From assembly GCA_963693285.1 (NCBI GenBank), contig OY848927.1:1924501-1988500 (forward strand): DNA of 64,000 nucleotides, given 5' to 3'. The notes under the pieces were generated by a model. That model was not told the DNA's origin. It saw only the letters and a program-made list of their open reading frames with translations, and did no database searches. The position numbers were made by a program, and so were the translations under genes. Source of the stretch: Xestospongia muta (Eukaryota > Porifera > Demospongiae > Haplosclerida > Petrosiidae). Below are positions 1 through 11,500 of this stretch, one piece after another (the first letter of the stretch is position 1; each line of letters starts with the position of its first letter).

Positions 1-435
1 GTTAAAACTCTAAAATAAAGTGTTTAGAGCGTTTTGAAAGTTAAAAAAGATTAGAAATTAACTGTGAAAACGGGTTAAATAAGCTGATCTAAAGAGTTTA
101 GTTAGTTTATCTGTCTTAAATATACTAATAAAGTAGTCTAAATAGGTTAAAACTCTAAAATAAAGTGTTTAGACCTTTTTGAAAGTTAAAAAAGATTAGA
201 AATTAACTGTGAAAACTGGTTAAATAAACTGATCTAAAGAGTTTAGTAAGTTTATCTGTCTTAAATATACTAATAAAGTAGTCTAAATAGGTTAAAAGTC
301 TAAAATAAAGTGTTTAGAGTTTTTTGAAAGTTAAAAAAGATTAGAAATTAACTGTGAAAACTGGTTAAATAAACTGATCTAAAGAGTTTAGTAAGTTTAT
401 CAATCTTAAATATACTAATAAAGTAGTCCAAATAG

Positions 436-1015
436 GTTAAAACTCTAAAATAAAGAGTTTAGAGCTTTTTTAAAGTTAAAAAAGATTAGAAATTAACTGT
501 GAAAACTGGTTAAATAAGCTGATCTAAAGAGTTTAGTAAGTTTATCTGTCTTAAATATACTAATAAAGTAGTCTAAATAGGTTAAAACTCTAAAATAAAG
601 TGTTTAGAGCTTTTTGAACGTTTAAAAAGATTAGAAATTAACGGTGAAAACTGGTTAAATAAACTGATCTAAAGAGTTTAGTAAGTTTATCTGTCTTAAA
701 TATACTAATAAAGTAGTCTAAATAGGTTAAAACTCTAAAATAAAGAGTTTAGAGCTTTTTTAAAGTTAAAAAAGATTAGAAATTAACTGTGAAAACTGGT
801 TAAATAAGCTGATCTAAACAGTTTAGTAAGTTTATCTGTCTTAAATATACTAATAAAGTAGTCTAAATAGGTTAAAACTCTAAAATAAAGTGTTTAGAGC
901 TTTTTGAACGTTTAAAGAGATTAGAAATTAACGGTGAAAACTGGTTAAATAAGCAGATCTCAAGAGTTTAGTAAGTTTATCTGTCTTAAATATACTAATA
1001 AAGTAGTCTAAATAG
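436..1015. repeat. Dimeric higher-order repeat, two 290 bp copies
   Basis: Monomers at 436 and 726 share 'gcttttttaaagttaaaa'. Monomers at 581 and 871 share the unusual 'ttttgaacgttta' and 'ttaacggtgaaaa'. The pair 436-725 is therefore repeated as 726-1015. Differences are few: 'ctaaacag' in the third unit, and 'taaagaga' plus 'gcagatctcaag' in the fourth. This is a local two-monomer duplication. Confidence 0.8.
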
Positions 1016-1309
1016 GTTAAAACTCTAAAATAAAGAGTTTAGAGCTTTTTGAATGTTAAAAAAGATTAGAAATTAACTGTGAAAACTGGTTAAATAAACT
1101 GATCTAAAGAGTTTAGTAAGTTTATCTGTCTTAAATATACTAATAAAGTAGTCTAAATAGGTTAAAACTCTAAAATAAAGTGTTTAGAGCTTTTTGAAAG
1201 TTTAAAGAGATTAGAAATTAACTGTGAAAACTGGCTAAATAAACTGATCTAAAGAGTTTAGTAAGTTTATCTGTCTTAAATATGCTAATAAAGTAGTCTA
1301 AATAGGTTA

Positions 1310-1334
1310 AAACTCTAAAATAAAGAGTTTAGAG
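1310..1334. other. Overlapping inverted repeats in the left half of the monomer
   Basis: In the exemplar unit AAACTCT pairs with AGAGTTT across 7 nt (1310-1330), and CTCTAAA pairs with TTTAGAG across 8 nt (1313-1334). The two 7 bp stems share bases and are mutually exclusive. The common 'aagtgttt' variant disrupts the first but keeps the second; the 'ctcgaaa' variant disrupts both. The arrangement recurs in most units. Short dyads are a reported feature of centromeric satellites that lack a CENP-B box; any role here is inference. Confidence 0.7.
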
Positions 1335-1393
1335 CTTTTTGAAAGTTAAAAAAGATTAGAAATTAACTGTGAAAACTGGTTAAATAAGCTGAT

Positions 1394-1406
1394 CTAAAGA
1401 GTTTAG
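1394..1406. other. Right-half dyad CTAAA-gag-TTTAG
   Basis: This perfect 5 bp inverted repeat with a 3 nt centre lies at unit positions 89-101. It sits at the place in the right half equivalent to the left-half dyad (AAAGAGTTTAG at 17-27 and again at 91-101). It is kept in nearly every unit, including most of the diverged monomers after 50 kb. Occasional changes are seen, such as 'ctaaacag' near 817 and 'ctaacgag' near 17,590. Confidence 0.65.
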
Positions 1407-1428
1407 TAAGTTTATCTGTCTTAAATAT

Positions 1429-1442
1429 ACTAATAAAGTAGT
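1429..1442. other. Dyad ACTA-ataaag-TAGT near the unit end
   Basis: A 4 bp inverted repeat with a 6 nt centre occupies unit positions 124-137, inside the most conserved stretch of the monomer. Short arms like these arise easily in AT-rich DNA, so the symmetry alone is weak evidence. Its near-constant presence is the notable part. Confidence 0.5.
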
Positions 1443-2321
1443 CTAAATAGGTTAAAACTCTAAAATAAAGAGTTTAGAGCTTTTTGAATGTTAAAAAAGA
1501 TTAGAAATTAACTGTGAAAACTGGTTAAATAAACTGATCTAAAGAGTTTAGTAAGTTTATCTGTCTTAAATATACTAATAAAGTAGTCTAAATAGGTTAA
1601 AACTCTAAAATAAAGTGTTTAGAGCTTTTTGAAAGTTTAAAGAGATTAGAAATTAACTGTGAAAACTGGCTAAATAAACTGATGTAAAGAGTTTAGTAAG
1701 TTTATCTGTCTTAAATATACTAATAAAGTAGTCTAAATAGGTTAAAACTCTAAAATAAAGAGTTTAGAGCTTTTTGAATGTTAAAAAAGATTAGAAATTA
1801 ACTGTGAAAACTGGTTAAATAAACTGATCTAAAGAGTTTAGTAAGTTTATCTGTCTTAAATATACTAATAAAGTAGTCTAAATAGGTTAAAACTCTAAAA
1901 TAAAGTGTTTAGAGCTTTTTGAAAGTTAAAAACGATTAGAAATTAACTGTGAAAACTGGTTAAATAAACTGATCTAAAGAGTTTAGTAAGTTTATCTGTC
2001 TTAAATATACTAATAAAGTAGTCTAAATAGGTTAAAACTCTAAAATAAAGAGTTTAGAGCTTTTTTAAACTTTAAAAACATTAGAAATTAACTGTGAAAA
2101 CTGGTTAAATAAACTGATCTAAAGAGTTTAGTAAGTTTATCTGTCTTAAATATACTAATAAAGTAGTCTAAATAGGTTAAAACTCTAAAATAAAGTGTTT
2201 AGAGCTTTTTGAAAGTTTAAAAACGATTAGAAATTAACTGTGAAAACTGGTTAAATAAACTGATCTAAAGAGTTTAGTAAGTTTATCTGTCTTAAATATA
2301 CTAATAAAGTAGTCTAAATAG

Positions 2322-3195
2322 GTTAAAACTCTAAAATAAAGAGTTTAGAGCTTTTTGAAAGTTAAAAAAGATTAGAAATTAACTGTGAAAACTGGTTAAA
2401 TAAGCTGATCTAAAGAGTTTAGTAAGTTTATCTGTCTTAAATATAATAATAAAGTGGTCTAAATAGGTTAAAACTCTAAAATAAAGTGTTTAGAGCTTTT
2501 TGAAAGTTTAAAAAGATTAGAAATTAACTGTGAAAACTGGTTAAATAAGCTGATCTAAAGAGTTTAGTAAGTTTATCTGTCTTAAATATACTAATAAAGT
2601 AGTCTAAATATGTTAAAACTCTAAAATAAAGAGTTTAGAGCTTTTTTAAACTTTAAAAACATTAGAAATTAACTGTGAAAACTGGTTAAATAAGCTGATC
2701 TAAAGAGTTTAGTAAGTTTATCTGTCTTAAATATACTAATAAAGTAGTCTAAATAGGTTAAAACTCTAAAATAAAGAGTTTAGAGCTTTTTGAAAGTTAA
2801 AAAAGATCAGAAATTAACCGTGAAAACTGCTTAAATAAACTGATCTAAAGAGTTTAGTAAGTTTATCTATCTTAAGTATACTAATAAAGTAGTCTAAATA
2901 GGTTAAAACTCTAAAATAAAGTGTTTAGAGCTTTTTGAAAGTTAAAAAAGATTAGAAATTAACTGTGAAAACTGGTTAAATAAACTGATTTAAAGAGTTT
3001 AGTAAGTTTATCTATCTTAAGTATACTAATAAAGTAGTCTAAATAGGTTAAAACTCTAAAATAAAGAGTTTAGAGCTTTTTGAAAGTTAAAAAAGATTAG
3101 AAATTAAGTGTGAAAACTGGTTAAATAAGCTGATCTAAAGAGTTTAGTAAGTTTATCTGTCTTAAATATACTAATAAAGTAGTCTAAATAATTTA
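2322..3195. repeat. Six-monomer block with a distant copy at 12,582-13,455
   Basis: This run holds, in order, a 'tgtttagagc' unit with 'gtttaaaaag', a 'tatgttaaaa' unit with 'cttttttaaactttaaaaac', and two units with 'tatcttaagtatac', the second also with 'gatttaaag'. The same order of variants recurs 10,260 bp downstream, with the best match over 12,582-13,310. Local differences include 'agatcag' and 'ctgcttaaat' here, which are consensus there. Because 10,260 bp is not a whole number of 145 bp units, length-variant monomers must lie between the copies. Confidence 0.7.
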
Positions 3196-3336
3196 AAAGT
3201 CTAAAATAAAGGTTTTACATTTTTTTTAAAGTTTAAAAACATTAGAAATTAACTGTGAAAACTGGTTAAATAAGCTGATCTAAAGAGTTTAGTAAGTTTA
3301 TCTGTCTTAAATATACTAATAAAGTAGTCTAAATAT
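3192..3336. repeat. Diverged-left-half monomer, 'aaaggtttta' subfamily
   Basis: The first 55 or so bases differ strongly from consensus ('tttaaaagtctaaaataaag' followed by a T-rich run and 'gtttaaaaacattag'), while the rest of the unit is consensus. Relatives begin near 23,729, 24,600, 30,540, 31,130 and 32,132. They are rare and scattered, and always show an altered left part joined to a normal right half. This suggests an old variant that spreads with larger segments. Confidence 0.7.
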
Positions 3337-3896
3337 GTTAAAACTCTAAAATAAAGAGTTTAGAGCTTTTTGAAAGTTAAAAAAGAATAGAAATTAACTG
3401 TGAAAACTGGTTAAATAAACTGATCTAAAGAGTTTAGTAAGTTTATCTATCTTAAGTATACTAATAAAGTAGTCTAAAATAAAGAGTTTAGAGCTTCTTG
3501 AAAGTTAAAAAAGATTAGAAATTAACTGTGAAAACTGGTTAAATAAGCTGATCTAAAGAGTTTAGTAAGTTTATCTGTCTTAAATATACTAATAAAGTAG
3601 TCTAAATAGGTTAAAACTCTAAAATAAAGTGTTTAGAGCTTTTTGAAAGTTAAAAGAGATTAGAAATTAACTGTGAAAACTGGTTAAATAAGCTGATCTA
3701 AAGAGTTTAGTAAGTTTATCTCTCTTAAATATACGAATAAAGTAGTCTAAATAGGTTAAAACTCTAAAATAAAGAGTTTAGAGCTTTTGAAAGTTAAAAA
3801 AGATTAGAAATTAACTGTGAAAACTGGTTAAATAAGCTGATCTAAAGAGTTTAGTAAGTTTATCTGTCTTAAATATACTAATAAAGTAGTCTAAAT

Positions 3897-5790
3897 AGGT
3901 TACAACTCTAAAATAAAGTGTTTAGAGCTTTTTGAAAGTTAAAAAAATTAGAAATTAACTGTGAAAACTGGTTAAATAAACTGATCTAAAGAGTTTAGTA
4001 AGTTTATCTGTCTTAAATATACTGATAAAGTAGTCTAAATAAGTTAAAACTCTAAAATAAAGAGTTTAGAGCTTTTTGAAAGTTTAAAAAGATTAGAAGT
4101 TAACTGTGAAAACTGGTTAAATAAGCTGATCTAAAGAGTTTAGCAAGTTTATCTGTCTTAAATATACTAATAAAGTAGTCTAAATAGGTTAAAACTCTAA
4201 AATAAAGAGTTTGGAGCTTTTTGAAAGTTTAAAAAGATTAGAAATTAACTGTGAAAACTGGTTAAATAGGCTGATCTAAAGAGTTTAGTAATTTTATCGC
4301 TCTTAAATATACTAATAAAGTAGTCTAAATAGGTTAAAACTCGAAAATAAAGAGTTTAGAGCTTTTTGAAAGTTAAAAAAGATTAGAAATTAACTGTGAA
4401 AACTGGTTAAATAAGCTGATCTAAAGAGTTTAGTAAGTTTATCTGTCTTAAATATACTAATAAAGTAGTCTAAATAGGTTAAAACTCTAAAATAAAGAGT
4501 TTGGAGCTTTTTGAAAGTTTAAAAAGATTAGAAATTAACTCTGAAAACTGGTTAAATAGGCTGATCTAAAGAGTTTAGTAATTTTATCTCTCTTAAATAT
4601 ACTAATAAAGTAGTCTAAATAGGTTAAAACTCGAAAATAAAGAGTTTACAGCTTTTTGAAAGTTAAAAAAGATTAGAAATTAACTGTGAAAACTGGTTAA
4701 ATAAGCTGATCTAAAGAGTTTAGTAAGTTTATCTGTCTTAAATATACTAATAAAGTAGTCTAAATAGGTTAAAACTCTAAAATAAAGAGTTTAGAGCTTT
4801 TTGAAAGTTAAAAAAGATTAGAAATTAACTCTGAAAACTGGTTAAATAGGCTGATCTAAAGAGTTTAGTAAGTTTATCTCTCTAAATATACTAATAAAGT
4901 AGTCTAAATAGGTTAAAACTCTAAAATAAAGTGTTTAGAGCTTTTTGAAAGTTAAAAAAGATTAGAAATTAACTGTGAAAACTGGTTAAATAGGCTGATC
5001 TAAAGAGTTTAGTAAGTTTATCTGTCTTAAATATACTAATAAAGTAGTCTAAATAGGTTAAAACTCTAAAATAAAGAGTTTAGAGCTTTTTGAAAGTTAA
5101 AAAAGATTAGAAATTAACTGTGAAAACTGGTTAAATAAGCTGATCTAAAGAGTTTAGTAAGTTTATCTGTCTTAAATATACTAATAAAGTAGTCTAAATA
5201 GGTTAAAACTCTAAAATAAAGAGTTTAGAGCTTTTTGAAAGTTAAAAAAGATTAGAAATTAACTGTGAAAACTGGTTAAATAAACTGATCTAAAGAGTTT
5301 AGTAAGTTTATCTGTCTTAAATATACTAATAAAGTAGTCTAAATAAGTTAAAACTCTAAAATAAAGAGTTTAGAGCTTTTTGAAAGTTTAAAAAGATTAG
5401 AAGTTAACTGTGAAAACTGGTTAAATAAGCTGATCTAAAGAGTTTAGTAAGTTTATCTGTCTTAAATATACTAATAAAGTAGTCTAAATAGGTTAAAACT
5501 CTAAAATAAAGAGTTTGGAGCTTTTTGAAAGTTTAAAAAGATTAGAAATTAACTGTGAAAACTGGTTAAATAGGCTGATCTAAAGAGTTTAATAAGTTTA
5601 TCTCTCTTAAATATACTAATAAAGTAATCTAAATAGGTTAAAACTCTAAAATAAAGAATTTAGAGCTTTTTGAAAGTTAAAAAAGATTAGAAATTAAGTG
5701 TGAAAACTGGTTAAATAAGCTGATCTAAAGAGTTTAGCAAGTTTATCTGTCTTAAATATACTAATAAAGTAGTCTAAATAGGTTAAAACT
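3897..5790. repeat. 13-monomer block, copy 1
   Basis: Diagnostic variants occur in order: 'ggttacaactct' (3,899), 'atactgataaag', 'agaagttaac', 'gtttggagc' with 'aataggctg', 'ttatcgctc', 'ctcgaaaataaag', 'gtttacagc', 'tttaataag' with 'gtaatctaaa', and 'aaagaattta' (5,654). The same series recurs 2,607 bp downstream, which is 18 monomers minus 3 bp. Only scattered single-base differences separate the copies: 'aactgtg' against 'aactctg' in the fourth unit, a 1 bp deletion near 4,882 here, and 'aatacacta' near 7,350 in the other copy. Confidence 0.85.
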
Positions 5791-6503
5791 CTAAAATAAA
5801 GTGTTTAGAGCTTTTTGAAAGTTAAAAGAGATTAGAAATTAACTGTGAAAACTGGTTAAATAAGCTGATCTAAAGAGTTTAGTAAGTTTATCTGTCTTAA
5901 ATATACGAATAAAGTAGTCTAAATAGGTTAAAACTCTAAAATAAAGAGTTTAGAGCTTTTGAAAGTTAAAAAAGATTAGAAATTAACTGTGAAAACTGGT
6001 TAAATAAGCTGATCTAAAGAGTTTAGTAAGTTTATCTGTCTTAAATATACTAATAAAGTAGTCTAAATAAGTTAAAACTCTAAAATAAAGAGTTTAGAGC
6101 TTTTTGAAAGTTAAAAAAGATTAGAAATTAACTGTGAAAACTGGTTAAATAAGCTGATCTAAAGAGTTTAGTAAGTTTATCTGTCTTAAATATACTAATA
6201 AAGTAGTCTAAATAGGTTAAAACTCTAAAATAAAGAGTTTGGAGCTTTTTGAAAGTTTAAAAAGATTAGAAATTAACTCTGAAAACTGGTTAAATAGGCT
6301 GATCTAAAGAGTTTAGTAAGTTTATCTGTCTTAAATATACTAATAAAGTAGTCTAAATAGGTTAAAACTCTAAAATAAAGAGTTTAGAGCTTTTTGAAAG
6401 TTAAAAAAGATTAGAAATTAACTGTGAAAACTGGTTAAATAAGCTGATCTAAAGAGTTTAGTAAGTTTATCTGTCTTAAATATACTAATAAAGTAGTCTA
6501 AAT

Positions 6504-8397
6504 AGGTTACAACTCTAAAATAAAGTGTTTAGAGCTTTTTGAAAGTTAAAAAAATTAGAAATTAACTGTGAAAACTGGTTAAATAAACTGATCTAAAGAG
6601 TTTAGTAAGTTTATCTGTCTTAAATATACTGATAAAGTAGTCTAAATAAGTTAAAACTCTAAAATAAAGAGTTTAGAGCTTTTTGAAAGTTTAAAAAGAT
6701 TAGAAGTTAACTGTGAAAACTGGTTAAATAAGCTGATCTAAAGAGTTTAGCAAGTTTATCTGTCTTAAATATACTAATAAAGTAGTCTAAATAGGTTAAA
6801 ACTCTAAAATAAAGAGTTTGGAGCTTTTTGAAAGTTTAAAAAGATTAGAAATTAACTCTGAAAACTGGTTAAATAGGCTGATCTAAAGAGTTTAGTAATT
6901 TTATCGCTCTTAAATATACTAATAAAGTAGTCTAAATAGGTTAAAACTCGAAAATAAAGAGTTTAGAGCTTTTTGAAAGTTAAAAAAGATTAGAAATTAA
7001 CTGTGAAAACTGGTTAAATAAGCTGATCTAAAGAGTTTAGTAAGTTTATCTGTCTTAAATATACTAATAAAGTAGTCTAAATAGGTTAAAACTCTAAAAT
7101 AAAGAGTTTGGAGCTTTTTGAAAGTTTAAAAAGATTAGAAATTAACTCTGAAAACTGGTTAAATAGGCTGATCTAAAGAGTTTAGTAATTTTATCTCTCT
7201 TAAATATACTAATAAAGTAGTCTAAATAGGTTAAAACTCGAAAATAAAGAGTTTACAGCTTTTTGAAAGTTAAAAAAGATTAGAAATTAACTGTGAAAAC
7301 TGGTTAAATAAGCTGATCTAAAGAGTTTAGTAAGTTTATCTGTCTTAAATACACTAATAAAGTAGTCTAAATAGGTTAAAACTCTAAAATAAAGAGTTTA
7401 GAGCTTTTTGAAAGTTAAAAAAGATTAGAAATTAACTCTGAAAACTGGTTAAATAGGCTGATCTAAAGAGTTTAGTAAGTTTATCTCTCTTAAATATACT
7501 AATAAAGTAGTCTAAATAGGTTAAAACTCTAAAATAAAGTGTTTAGAGCTTTTTGAAAGTTAAAAAAGATTAGAAATTAACTGTGAAAACTGGTTAAATA
7601 GGCTGATCTAAAGAGTTTAGTAAGTTTATCTGTCTTAAATATACTAATAAAGTAGTCTAAATAGGTTAAAACTCTAAAATAAAGAGTTTAGAGCTTTTTG
7701 AAAGTTAAAAAAGATTAGAAATTAACTGTGAAACTGGTTAAATAAGCTGATCTAAAGAGTTTAGTAAGTTTATCTGTCTTAAATATACTAATAAAGTAGT
7801 CTAAATAGGTTAAAACTCTAAAATAAAGAGTTTAGAGCTTTTTGAAAGTTAAAAAAGATTAGAAATTAACTGTGAAAACTGGTTAAATAAACTGATCTAA
7901 AGAGTTTAGTAAGTTTATCTGTCTTAAATATACTAATAAAGTAGTCTAAATAAGTTAAAACTCTAAAATAAAGAGTTTAGAGCTTTTTGAAAGTTTAAAA
8001 AGATTAGAAGTTAACTGTGAAAACTGGTTAAATAAGCTGATCTAAAGAGTTTAGTAAGTTTATCTGTCTTAAATATACTAATAAAGTAGTCTAAATAGGT
8101 TAAAACTCTAAAATAAAGAGTTTGGAGCTTTTTGAAAGTTTAAAAAGATTAGAAATTAACTGTGAAAACTGGTTAAATAGGCTGATCTAAAGAGTTTAAT
8201 AAGTTTATCTCTCTTAAATATACTAATAAAGTAATCTAAATAGGTTAAAACTCTAAAATAAAGAATTTAGAGCTTTTTGAAAGTTAAAAAAGATTAGAAA
8301 TTAAGTGTGAAAACTGGTTAAATAAGCTGATCTAAAGAGTTTAGCAAGTTTATCTGTCTTAAATATACTAATAAAGTAGTCTAAATAGGTTAAAACT
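6504..8397. repeat. 13-monomer block, copy 2
   Basis: This is the second copy of 3,897-5,790, beginning with 'ggttacaactct' (6,506) and reaching 'aaagaattta' (8,261) and 'attaagtgtgaaaa'. It carries its own 1 bp deletion ('gtgaaactgg', about 7,730). After about 8,397 the sequences part: here 'agagtttggagc', there 'agtgtttagagc'. The 'aaagaattta' unit also appears near 10,431 and 14,049, so parts of this block were copied further. Confidence 0.85.
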
Positions 8398-8533
8398 CTA
8401 AAATAAAGAGTTTGGAGCTTTTTGAAAGTTTAAAAAGATTAGAAATTAACTCTGAAAACTGGTTAAATAGGCTGATCTAAAGAGTTTAGTAAGTTTATCT
8501 CTCTTAAATATACTAATAAAGTAGTCTAAATAG

Positions 8534-11500
8534 GTTAAAACTCTAAAATAAAGAGTTTAGAGCTTTTTGAAAGTTAAAAAAGATTAGAAATTAACTGAAA
8601 ACTGGTTAAATAGGCTGATCTAAAGAGTTTAGTAAGTTTATCTGTCTTAAATATACTAATAAAGTAGTCTAAATAGGTTAAAACTCTAAAATAAAGTGTT
8701 TATAGCTTTTTGAAAGTTAAAAAAGATTAGAAATTAACTGTGAAAACTGGTTAAATAGGCTGATCTAAAGAGTTTAGTAAGTTTATCTCTCTTAAATATA
8801 CTAATAAAGTAGTCTAAATAGGTTAAAACTTTAAAATAAAGAGTTTAGAGCCTTCTAAAAGTTAAAAAAGATTAGAAATTAACTGTGAAAACTGGTTAAA
8901 TAAGCTGATCTAAAGAGTTTAGTAAGTTTATTTGTCTTAAATATACTAATAAAGTAGTCTAAATAGGTTAAAACTCTAAAATAAAGTGTTTATAGCTTTT
9001 TGAAAGTTAAAAAAGATTAGAAATTAACTGTGAAAAGTGGTTAAATAAACTGATCTAAAGAGTTTAGTAAGTTTATCTGTCTTAAATATACTAATAAAGT
9101 AGTCTAAATAAGTTAAAACTCTAAAATAAAGAGTTTAGAGCTTTTTGAAAGTTTAAAAAGATTAGAAGTTAACTGTGAAAACTGGTTAAATAAGCTGATC
9201 TAAAGAGTTTAGCAAGTTTATCTGTCTTAAATATACTAATAAAGTAGTCTAAATAGGTTAAAACTCTAAAATAAAGAGTTTAGAGCTTTTTGAAAGTTTA
9301 AAAAGATTAGAAATTAACTCTGAAAACTGGTTAAATAGGCTGATCTAAAGAGTTTAGTAAGTTTATCTCTCTTAAATATACTAATAAAGTAGTCTAAATA
9401 GGTTAAAACTCTAAAATAAAGAGTTTAGAGCTTTTTGAAAGTTAAAAAAGGTTAGAAATTAACTGAAAACTGGTTAAATAGGCTGATCTAAAGATTTTAG
9501 TAAGTTTATCTGTCTTAAATATACTAATAAAGTAGTCTAAATAGGTTAAAACTCTAAAATAAAGTGTTTATAGCTTTTTGAAAGTTAAAAAAGATTAGAA
9601 ATTAACTGTGAAAACTGGTTAAATAGGCTGATCTAAAGAGTTTAGTAAGTTTATCTCACTTAAATATACTAATAAAGTAGTCTAAATAGGTTAAAACTTT
9701 AAAATAAAGAGATTAGAGCCTTTTGAAAGTTAAAAAAGATTAGAAATTAACTGTGAAAACTGGTTAAATAAGCTGATCTAAAGAGTTTGGTAAGTTTATT
9801 TGTCTTAAATATACTAATAAAGTAGTCTAAATAGGTTAAAACTCTAAAATAAAGTGTTTAGAGCTTTTTGAAAGTTAAAAAAGATTAGAAATTAACTGTG
9901 AAAACTGGTTAAATAAACTGATCTAAAGAGTTTAGTAAGTTTATCTGTCTTAAATATACTAATAAAGTAGTCTAAATAAGTTAAAACTCTAAAATAAAGA
10001 GTTTAGAGCTTTTTGAAAGTTTAAAAAGATTAGAAGTTAACTGTGAAAACTGGTTAAATAAGCTGATCTAAAGAGTTTAGTAAGTTTATCTGTCTTAAAT
10101 ATACTAATAAAGTAGTCTAAATAAGTTAAAACTCTAAAATAAAGAGTTTAGAGCTTTTTGAAAGTTTAAAAAGATTAGAAGTTAACTGTGAAAACTGGTT
10201 AAATAAGCTGATCTAAAGAGTTTAGTAAGTTTATCTGTCTTAAATATACTAATAAAGTAGTCTAAATAGGTTAAAACTCTAAAATAAAGAGTTTGGAGCT
10301 TTTTGAAAGTTTAAAAAGATTAGAAATTAACTGTGAAAACTGGTTAAATAGGCTGATCTAAAGAGTTTAGTAAGTTTATCTCTCTTAAATATACTAATAA
10401 AGTAATCTAAATAGGTTAAAACTCTAAAATAAAGAATTTAGAGCTTTTTGAAAGTTAAAAAAGATTAGAAATTAAGTGTGAAAACTGGTTAAATAAGCTG
10501 ATCTAAAGAGTTTAGCAAGTTTATCTGTCTTAAATATACTAATAAAGTAGTCTAAATAGGTTAAAACTCTAAAATAAAGAGTTTGGAGCTTTTTGAAAGT
10601 TTAAAAAGATTAGAAATTAACTCTGAAAACTGGTTAAATAGGCTGATCTAAAGAGTTTAGTAAGTTTATCTCTCTAAATATACTAATAAAGTAGTCTAAA
10701 TAGGTTAAAACTCTAAAATAAAGAGTTTAGACCTTTTTGAAAGTTAAAAAAGATTAGAAATTAACTGAAAACTGGTTAAATAGGCTGATCTAAAGAGTTT
10801 AGTAAGTTTATCTGTCTTAAATATACTAATAAAGTAGTCTAAATAGGTTAAAACTCTAAAATAAAGTGTTTATAGCTTTTTGAAAGTTTAAAAAGATTAG
10901 AAATTAACTCTGAAAACTGGTTAAATAGGCTGATCTAAAGAGTTTAGTAAGTTTATCTCTCTTAAATATACTAATAAAGTAGTCTAAATAGGTTAAAACT
11001 TTAAAATAAAGAGTTTAGAGCCTTTTGAAAGTTAAAAAAGATTAGAAATTAACTGTGAAAACTGGTTAAATAAGCTGATCTAAAGAGTTTAGTAAGTTTA
11101 TTTGTCTTAAATATACTAATAAAGTAGTCTAAATAGGTTAAAACTCTAAAATAAAGTGTTTATAGCTTTTTGAAAGTTAAAAAAGATTAGAAATTAACTG
11201 TGAAAAGTGGTTAAATAAACTGATCTAAAGAGTTTAGTAAGTTTATCTGTCTTAAATATACTAATAAAGTAGTCTAAATAAGTTAAAACTCTAAAATAAA
11301 GAGTTTAGAGCTTTTTGAAAGTTTAAAAAGATTAGAAGTTAACTGTGAAAACTGGTTAAATAAGCTGATCTAAAGAGTTTAGCAAGTTTATCTGTCTTAA
11401 ATTTACTAATAAAGTAGTCTAAATAGGTTGAAACTCTAAAATAAAGAGTTTGGAGCTTTTTGAAAGTTTAAAAAGATTAGAAATTAACTCTGAAAACTGG

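Larger units (their letters stand above)
1306..1450. repeat. Exemplar monomer identical to the inferred consensus
   Basis: I chose this unit as the reference because it carries the majority base at every position I compared. Unit numbering starts at 'gttaaaactc'. A T-tract lies at 31-35 and an A-tract at 43-48, about one helical turn apart, which could give local curvature (inference). AGCT occurs at 28-31 and 82-85 and GATC at 86-89, so AluI- or MboI-type digestion should give a monomer ladder. Positions that vary most across the array are 10-12 (ctct/ctcg), 21-22 (ag/tg), 41-43 (ttaa/tttaa), 56-57 (aa/ag), 61-65 (actgt/actct/agtgt), 81-84 (agct/aact/ggct/tagct), 112-114 (tgtc/tctc/tatc) and 145. 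The stretch 91-111 and most of 117-144 are nearly invariant. Confidence 0.9.
1016..1740. repeat. Monomer pair repeated at 435 bp spacing
   Basis: Units at 1016 and 1451 share 'ttttgaatgttaaaa'. The units after them, at 1161 and 1596, share 'gtttaaagagattag' with 'aactggctaaataaactg'. The spacing is exactly three monomers, the third being the consensus unit at 1306. The next unit, at 1741, again carries 'gaatg' but is not followed by the expected partner, so only one cycle plus a part is visible. Confidence 0.75.

Noticed and set aside
1410..1442. Promoter-like TATA or -10 boxes in 'ttaaatatactaataaag'
   Set aside because: Such words are expected by chance at 77% AT, recur in every unit, and stand before no gene.
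1306..1450. CENP-B box
   Set aside because: The box needs TTCG and CGGG-type cores. The consensus has no CG at all, and variants with 'gtttcgag' lack the second half.
1306..1450. Yeast-type ARS consensus or other origin motif
   Set aside because: 'agtttatctgtc' and 'ttaaatatacta' are AT-rich but do not match the 11 bp ARS core. AT-richness alone is not evidence of an origin.
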